In this document: positions 4,519-7,262 of the stretch, piece after piece
How the letters are laid out: the number at the start of each line of letters is the position of its first letter
Numbering within the stretch: the stretch's first letter is position 1
The notes under the pieces: generated by a model
The model's database searches: none
What the model saw: only the letters and a program-made list of their open reading frames with translations
What the model was told of the DNA's origin: nothing
Position numbers and translations under genes: made by a program
Origin: Patulibacter sp.
GTDB lineage: Bacteria > Actinomycetota > Thermoleophilia > Solirubrobacterales > Solirubrobacteraceae
Reading direction: 5' to 3'
Length of the DNA: 7,262 bases
NCBI GenBank assembly: GCA_023268575.1
Contig: JALRCL010000473.1
Span: 1-7,262, forward strand

Positions 4519-5790
4519 TCAGCGGACGTGGCCGTCGCCGTGGACGAGGTACCGGTACGTCGTGAGCTCGCGCAGCCCGATCGGACCGCGCGCGTGGAGC
4601 TTCTGCGTCGAGATGCCGATCTCCGCGCCCATCCCGAACTCGCCGCCGTCGGTGAACCGCGTCGACGCGTTGACGTAGACGGCCGCGGAGCCGACCCCGC
4701 GCTCGAACGCGCGGATCGCGAGGTGGTCGCGGGCGACGATCGCGTCGGAATGGCCCGAGCCGTGCGTCTCGATGTGGTCGATCGCGGCGTGGACGTCGTC
4801 GACGATCCGCACCCCGAGGACGAGCGCGAGGTGCTCCGTGTCCCAGTCCTCGGGCCGCGCGTCGACGACCGGCGCGCCGTGGCCCTCGACGAGCGGCCGG
4901 GACGCCTCGTCGGCGCGCAGCTCCACGCCGTCGCGCCCGAGGGCCGCCGCGATCCGCGGCAGCGCCTCGGCGGCGATCGCGCGGTGCACGAGCAGGGTCT
5001 CGGCCGCGTTGCACGCGGAGGGACGATCGACCTTCGAGTTCCGCACGATCGCGACGGCCTGGTCGAGGTCGGCGGACGCGTCGACGTAGACGTGGCCGAT
5101 GCCGGCCGCCGCGAAGATCACCGGGACGGTCGCGACGCCCTTGAGCGCCGCCTTCAGCCCCTCGCCGCCGCGCGGCACGATGAGGTCGATGTACCGGTCC
5201 TGCGTCGCGAGCTCGGCGAGCTCCTCGCGCCCGCCGCCGCCGACGAAGCCGATGCTGTCGGCCGGCAGCCCCGCCGACTCGGCCGCCGTCGCGGCGACCT
5301 CCGCGAGCACGGCGTTGGAGTGCAGGGCGCTGGAGGAGCCCCGCAGGACGATCGCGTTGCCGCTCTTGATCGCCAGCGCCGCCGCGTCGATCGTGACGTT
5401 CGGCCGGGCCTCGTAGACGACCGCGACGACCCCGAGCGGGATCCGCTGGCGCTGGACGTCCAGGCCGTTGGGCAGGCGGTAGCCCTCGATCGTCTCGCCG
5501 ACCGGGTCGCGCAGCGCGATGACGTCCTCGACCGCGCGGGAGATGCCCGCCAGCCGTCGCTCGTCGAGCGCGAGGCGGTCCATCAGCGCGCTCGGCAGGC
5601 CGGCCGCGCGGCCCGCCTCGAGGTCGCGGGCGTTCGCCTCGAGGATCTCCGGCGCTCGCGCGACGAGCGCGTCGGAGATCGCGCGCAGCGCCGCGTCCTT
5701 CGTCGCGGTGTCGACGGCCGCCAGCCGGCGTCCGGCGGCGCGGGCGCGGCGGGCGACGTCGGTGACGGACTGCGCCTCGATCGTGGCCAT
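4519..5790 (-). CDS. proA: Gamma-glutamyl phosphate reductase ProA (glutamate-5-semialdehyde dehydrogenase), 423 aa
   Basis: ProA reduces gamma-glutamyl phosphate with NADPH to glutamate-5-semialdehyde in cytoplasmic proline synthesis. The whole aldehyde-dehydrogenase-fold protein is present at normal length. Landmarks are PLGVVAVVYEARPNVTIDAAALAIKSGNA (about 118-146), LRGSSSALHSN (149-159), GGREELAEL near the cofactor site, DLIVPRGGEGL, catalytic Cys260 in RPSACNAAETLLVH, and the C-terminal signature FTDGGEFGMGAEIG with STQKLHARGPIGL. One feature differs from many homologues: GIGHVYVD (230-237) has Gly232 where a non-catalytic Cys (GxCHxYVD) is usual. The ATG at 5788-5790 is supported by homology and by a TACCCT box six bases upstream. 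It heads an operon with nadD and rsfS. The partner kinase gene proB, often immediately upstream in actinobacteria, is not here; a divergent gene lies upstream. Confidence 0.96.
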   Translation of the reverse strand: MATIEAQSVTDVARRARAAGRRLAAVDTATKDAALRAISDALVARAPEILEANARDLEAGRAAGLPSALMDRLALDERRLAGISRAVEDVIALRDPVGETIEGYRLPNGLDVQRQRIPLGVVAVVYEARPNVTIDAAALAIKSGNAIVLRGSSSALHSNAVLAEVAATAAESAGLPADSIGFVGGGGREELAELATQDRYIDLIVPRGGEGLKAALKGVATVPVIFAAAGIGHVYVDASADLDQAVAIVRNSKVDRPSACNAAETLLVHRAIAAEALPRIAAALGRDGVELRADEASRPLVEGHGAPVVDARPEDWDTEHLALVLGVRIVDDVHAAIDHIETHGSGHSDAIVARDHLAIRAFERGVGSAAVYVNASTRFTDGGEFGMGAEIGISTQKLHARGPIGLRELTTYRYLVHGDGHVR

Positions 5791-5796
5791 GCGCGA

Positions 5797-5802
5797 AGGG
5801 TA
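5797..5802 (-). promoter_or_regulatory. Predicted -10 box (TACCCT) of leaderless proA promoter
   Basis: On the minus strand TACCCT is followed by six bases (TCGCGC) and the proA ATG, predicting an mRNA that starts at the ATG. No Shine-Dalgarno is seen and no -35 match is evident. The spacing is identical to that at lysR and the glycoside hydrolase. Confidence 0.55.
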
Positions 5803-5982
5803 CGCGACCGGGCGCGCCGCCCCGCGACGCGCGGACCGCCGGCGCGGTTCGTGCCCGGGGACCGTTCGGCCGCCGCCGGACCGGACCGGGACGGCGGGGG
5901 CCCGCGCGCCAGGACGGGCGTCCGGCGACAGGTGTGACCGGCGGGCCGCTCCGAACGTGACCGATGGGGTGTTCCACGGTCG

Positions 5983-6008
5983 GGAACGGCGGCAGCATGC
6001 CGGACGTC
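5983..6008 (+). promoter_or_regulatory. ECF-sigma-like promoter, GGAAC-N17-CGTC
   Basis: GGAAC at 5983-5987 and CGTC at 6005-6008, separated by 17 bases, match the general -35/-10 form of extracytoplasmic-function sigma promoters (GGAAC, 16-17 bases, CGTC/CGTT). Transcription would start at about 6013-6016, giving a leader of about 25 bases before the ATG at 6039. A GTTCC at 5971-5975 makes an inverted repeat with the GGAAC. Control by an envelope-stress type sigma factor would suit a secreted product. The gap 5791-6038 otherwise holds only the proA -10 box and two GTGACCG words (5934, 5957). Confidence 0.45.
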
Positions 6009-6038
6009 CCGCCCGTCTCCGAGAAAGCGATCCCGACG

Positions 6039-6815
6039 ATGACCCACGCACGACGTGCTCTTCCCCTGCTGGCCACGACGGCGCTCGCCGGCGCGGCCCT
6101 CGCCGCGTCCGCGCCCGTCGCCGGTGCCGCGCCCGTCACGACGAAGACGCCTTGCCCGACGGCCGGCACGACGCTCGCCAAGGACGTGGCCCCGACCGCG
6201 CGCGTGTACCGCGCCGGCACGCGCCTGAAGGCGTGCGTGAAGCGCCCGGGCCACAAGCGGGTGGTCCGCCTGCTCGACACGTGGTCGCCCGACACGAAGG
6301 TCGCGCTCGCCGACGGCGTCGCTGCGTGGACCACCCGCCGGCTGGACGGCGAGGGCGTCGCCAGCGACATGGTCTCCAGCGAGGACCTGCGCACGGGCAG
6401 GACGTGGCTGCGGACCGCGCACGCGGCGGCCTCCCCCGCGGCGGGCACGCCGGCCGCCGACGACCAGGTGCTGCGGATCCGGACGAGCGGCAAGGCCACG
6501 GCGTGGGTGACCGCCGGCGGGGTCGTCGCGATCGGCGTGCGGCGCGTGGACCCGGAGTCCTCGACGCTGTACGGCGCCGGCGTGCCCGGCACGACGCCCT
6601 ACCGCGACGGGCGCGTGTTCCACCTGCGCGACGCGGGCGCGGCGAACGCGAAGACGGTCGCCAAGGGCCTGGCGTTCGACCTCGGCGGCGACGGCGACGA
6701 GTGCGGCGGGACCACCGACTACCAGCTGCGCGTGCCGGGCTGGGCGGGCCAGCCCGACCTGATCTTCGTCTACGCCCGCGAGGACTGGACGAGCACGAGC
6801 GGCGCCTGCTCCTGA
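6039..6815 (+). CDS. Secreted four-cysteine protein of unknown function, 258 aa
   Basis: The chosen ATG at 6039-6041 gives a clean Sec signal: MTHARR, hydrophobic LPLLATTALAGAALAASA, and cleavage probably after AGA near residue 30. Earlier in-frame starts (5964, 5997) are less likely because they lie in or before the ECF-like promoter and bury the signal. A weak GAGAAAG precedes the ATG by 11 bases. The mature ~228 residues are beta-rich with no catalytic motif I recognise. ARVYRAGTRLKACVKRPGHKRVVRLLD (53-79) resembles the first blade-like unit of beta-repeat secreted proteins common in Solirubrobacterales, where 'VY...rL.aC....g..r.L' recurs. The tail holds DLGGDGDECGG (214-224), acidic and possibly metal-binding. 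Cysteines at 39, 66, 222 and 257 could form two disulfides after export. No Cys follows the signal in lipobox position, so it is not a lipoprotein. Function unknown; a single-gene unit ended by the hairpin at 6827. Confidence 0.8.
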   Translation: MTHARRALPLLATTALAGAALAASAPVAGAAPVTTKTPCPTAGTTLAKDVAPTARVYRAGTRLKACVKRPGHKRVVRLLDTWSPDTKVALADGVAAWTTRRLDGEGVASDMVSSEDLRTGRTWLRTAHAAASPAAGTPAADDQVLRIRTSGKATAWVTAGGVVAIGVRRVDPESSTLYGAGVPGTTPYRDGRVFHLRDAGAANAKTVAKGLAFDLGGDGDECGGTTDYQLRVPGWAGQPDLIFVYAREDWTSTSGACS

Positions 6816-6826
6816 CCGCCGCTCCG

Positions 6827-6869
6827 CGCACGCCGCGGGCCCCGGACAGCGCCGGGGCCCGCGTGTGCG
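6827..6869 (+). terminator. Strong GC hairpin after the secreted-protein gene
   Basis: A 12-bp perfect stem (CGCGGGCCCCGG at 6834-6845 with CCGGGGCCCGCG at 6852-6863, six-base loop) is extended, past a small internal loop, by CGCAC (6827-6831) pairing with GTGCG (6865-6869). It starts 11 bases after the stop at 6813-6815. There is no T-run. It would also face transcripts reading through from the right. Confidence 0.75.
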
Positions 6870-6902
6870 TCGGTCCTGGTGGGGACGGGACGGTCGGTGG
6901 TC

Positions 6903-6924
6903 GGTGGGGCCGGCCGGCCCCACC
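6903..6924 (-). terminator. 22-bp perfect palindrome, probable terminator of the ABC permease gene
   Basis: The half-site GGTGGGGCCGG (6903-6913) is followed directly by its reverse complement (to 6924), allowing a nine-pair stem with a four-base loop. It lies six bases beyond the stop of the minus-strand permease gene. With the hairpin at 6827-6869 it separates two convergent genes. Confidence 0.65.
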
Positions 6925-6930
6925 CTTGGG

Positions 6931-7262
6931 TCACTTCACCTCGCGGCGCAGGAGCCGCCAGGCGCCCGCGGCCAGCGGGACGCCGACCCACAGCGCGAGG
7001 CAGACGGCGATCCGGCCCCAGTCCGCGCCCGCGGCGTCGCCGGTGTAGAGCGGCTCCAGGGCACGGTTCGGGTCGATCCAGCCGAACGTCGACTCGAGCG
7101 AGCTGATGACCTCGCCGAGGATCGAGAACACCGTCGGGAGCGCGAAGTACGCGACGATCGCGATCGCCGGGCTCATGAGCAGCAGGCCGAAGGCGACGCC
7201 GATGAGGATGTTCGCCTCGATGCCGAGCACGGTCTGCACGAGCTCGGCGCCCGACAGCGACC
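6931..7262 (-). CDS. ABC-2 type transporter permease, C-terminal fragment (cut by right edge)
   Basis: About 109 C-terminal residues are visible; the frame is open to the window edge, beginning SLSGAELVQTVLGIE, so the GTG at 7239 is an internal Val, not a start. It contains long hydrophobic stretches (ILIGVAFGLLLMSPAIAIVAYFALPTVFSIL and AVCLALWVGVPLAAGAW), an extracytoplasmic-type loop GWIDPNRALEPLYTGD...DWGR, and a basic end RLLRREVK. This pattern of a 'W-D-...-EPL...-DW-R' loop, a last helix and an LRREVK tail is typical of actinobacterial ABC-2 family permeases, in which this membrane subunit pairs with a separate ATPase to export a drug, lipid or polymer. The substrate cannot be judged from the fragment. 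The ATPase gene is probably upstream, beyond the window. Confidence 0.75.
   Translation of the reverse strand, partial: SLSGAELVQTVLGIEANILIGVAFGLLLMSPAIAIVAYFALPTVFSILGEVISSLESTFGWIDPNRALEPLYTGDAAGADWGRIAVCLALWVGVPLAAGAWRLLRREVK

Noticed and set aside
3904..5937. 677-codon plus-strand frame opposite nadD and proA
   Set aside because: Arg/Asp/Val-rich shadow of proA and nadD without any domain; proA and nadD are unambiguous on the minus strand.
5934..5963. Two GTGACCG words 23 bases apart upstream of the secreted-protein gene
   Set aside because: Only seven bases, two copies, no symmetry; could be chance, so not called a regulatory repeat.
4049..6592. 847-codon minus-strand frame over nadD, proA and the secreted-protein gene
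   Set aside because: Arg-rich translation out of frame with three well-supported genes; a GC artefact.
5583..6923. 446-codon minus-strand frame opposite the secreted-protein gene
   Set aside because: No recognisable domain, crosses the proA start out of frame, and the plus-strand gene has signal peptide, promoter and terminator.

Overview
The window is a GC-rich (by eye well above 70 %), densely coded stretch of a bacterial chromosome. G/C-ending codons, GTG starts, promoters that look leaderless, the proA-nadD-rsfS gene order and the secreted-protein style all suggest a high-GC actinobacterium. Thermoleophilia (Solirubrobacterales, e.g. Patulibacter/Conexibacter-like) is my best guess. That placement is inference, because no rRNA or other phylogenetic marker is present. 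I see no mobile element, CRISPR array, tRNA or rRNA.

Layout, left to right. (1) 1-536 (+): the 3' end of an HrpA-type RNA helicase gene (DUF3418 tail). (2) 537-907: a spacer with a nested inverted repeat (572-628), a possible 57-codon small gene (655-828) and, starting one base after its stop, a perfect 25-bp-arm hairpin (829-881) that probably terminates transcription from both sides. (3) 908-2047 (-): a secreted TIM-barrel glycoside-hydrolase-like protein with both expected catalytic glutamates. (4) 2107-2313 (-): a 68-residue protein of a family of short actinobacterial hypotheticals, with a strong Shine-Dalgarno. (5) 2456-3508 (+): a divergent LysR-type regulator. The gap between (4) and (5) carries a perfect 9-3-9 inverted repeat containing the T-N11-A core of LysR operators. 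(6) 3430-5790 (-): the housekeeping operon proA-nadD-rsfS (proline synthesis, NAD synthesis, ribosome silencing). Its last gene overlaps lysR tail-to-tail by 79 bp. (7) 6039-6815 (+): a secreted four-cysteine protein of unknown function behind an ECF-sigma-like promoter, followed by a strong hairpin. (8) 6931-7262 (-): the C-terminal part of an ABC-2 type transporter permease, cut by the window edge.

Most of this is ordinary chromosomal content and I do not see a convincing new multi-gene system. The most interesting signals are regulatory. Three unrelated genes (glycoside hydrolase, lysR, proA) share one geometry, TACC(C/G)T followed by exactly six bases and then the start codon, which predicts leaderless mRNAs. 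The LysR operator lies over the predicted -35 region of lysR and faces a tiny uncharacterised gene that could form a transcription unit with the secreted hydrolase.
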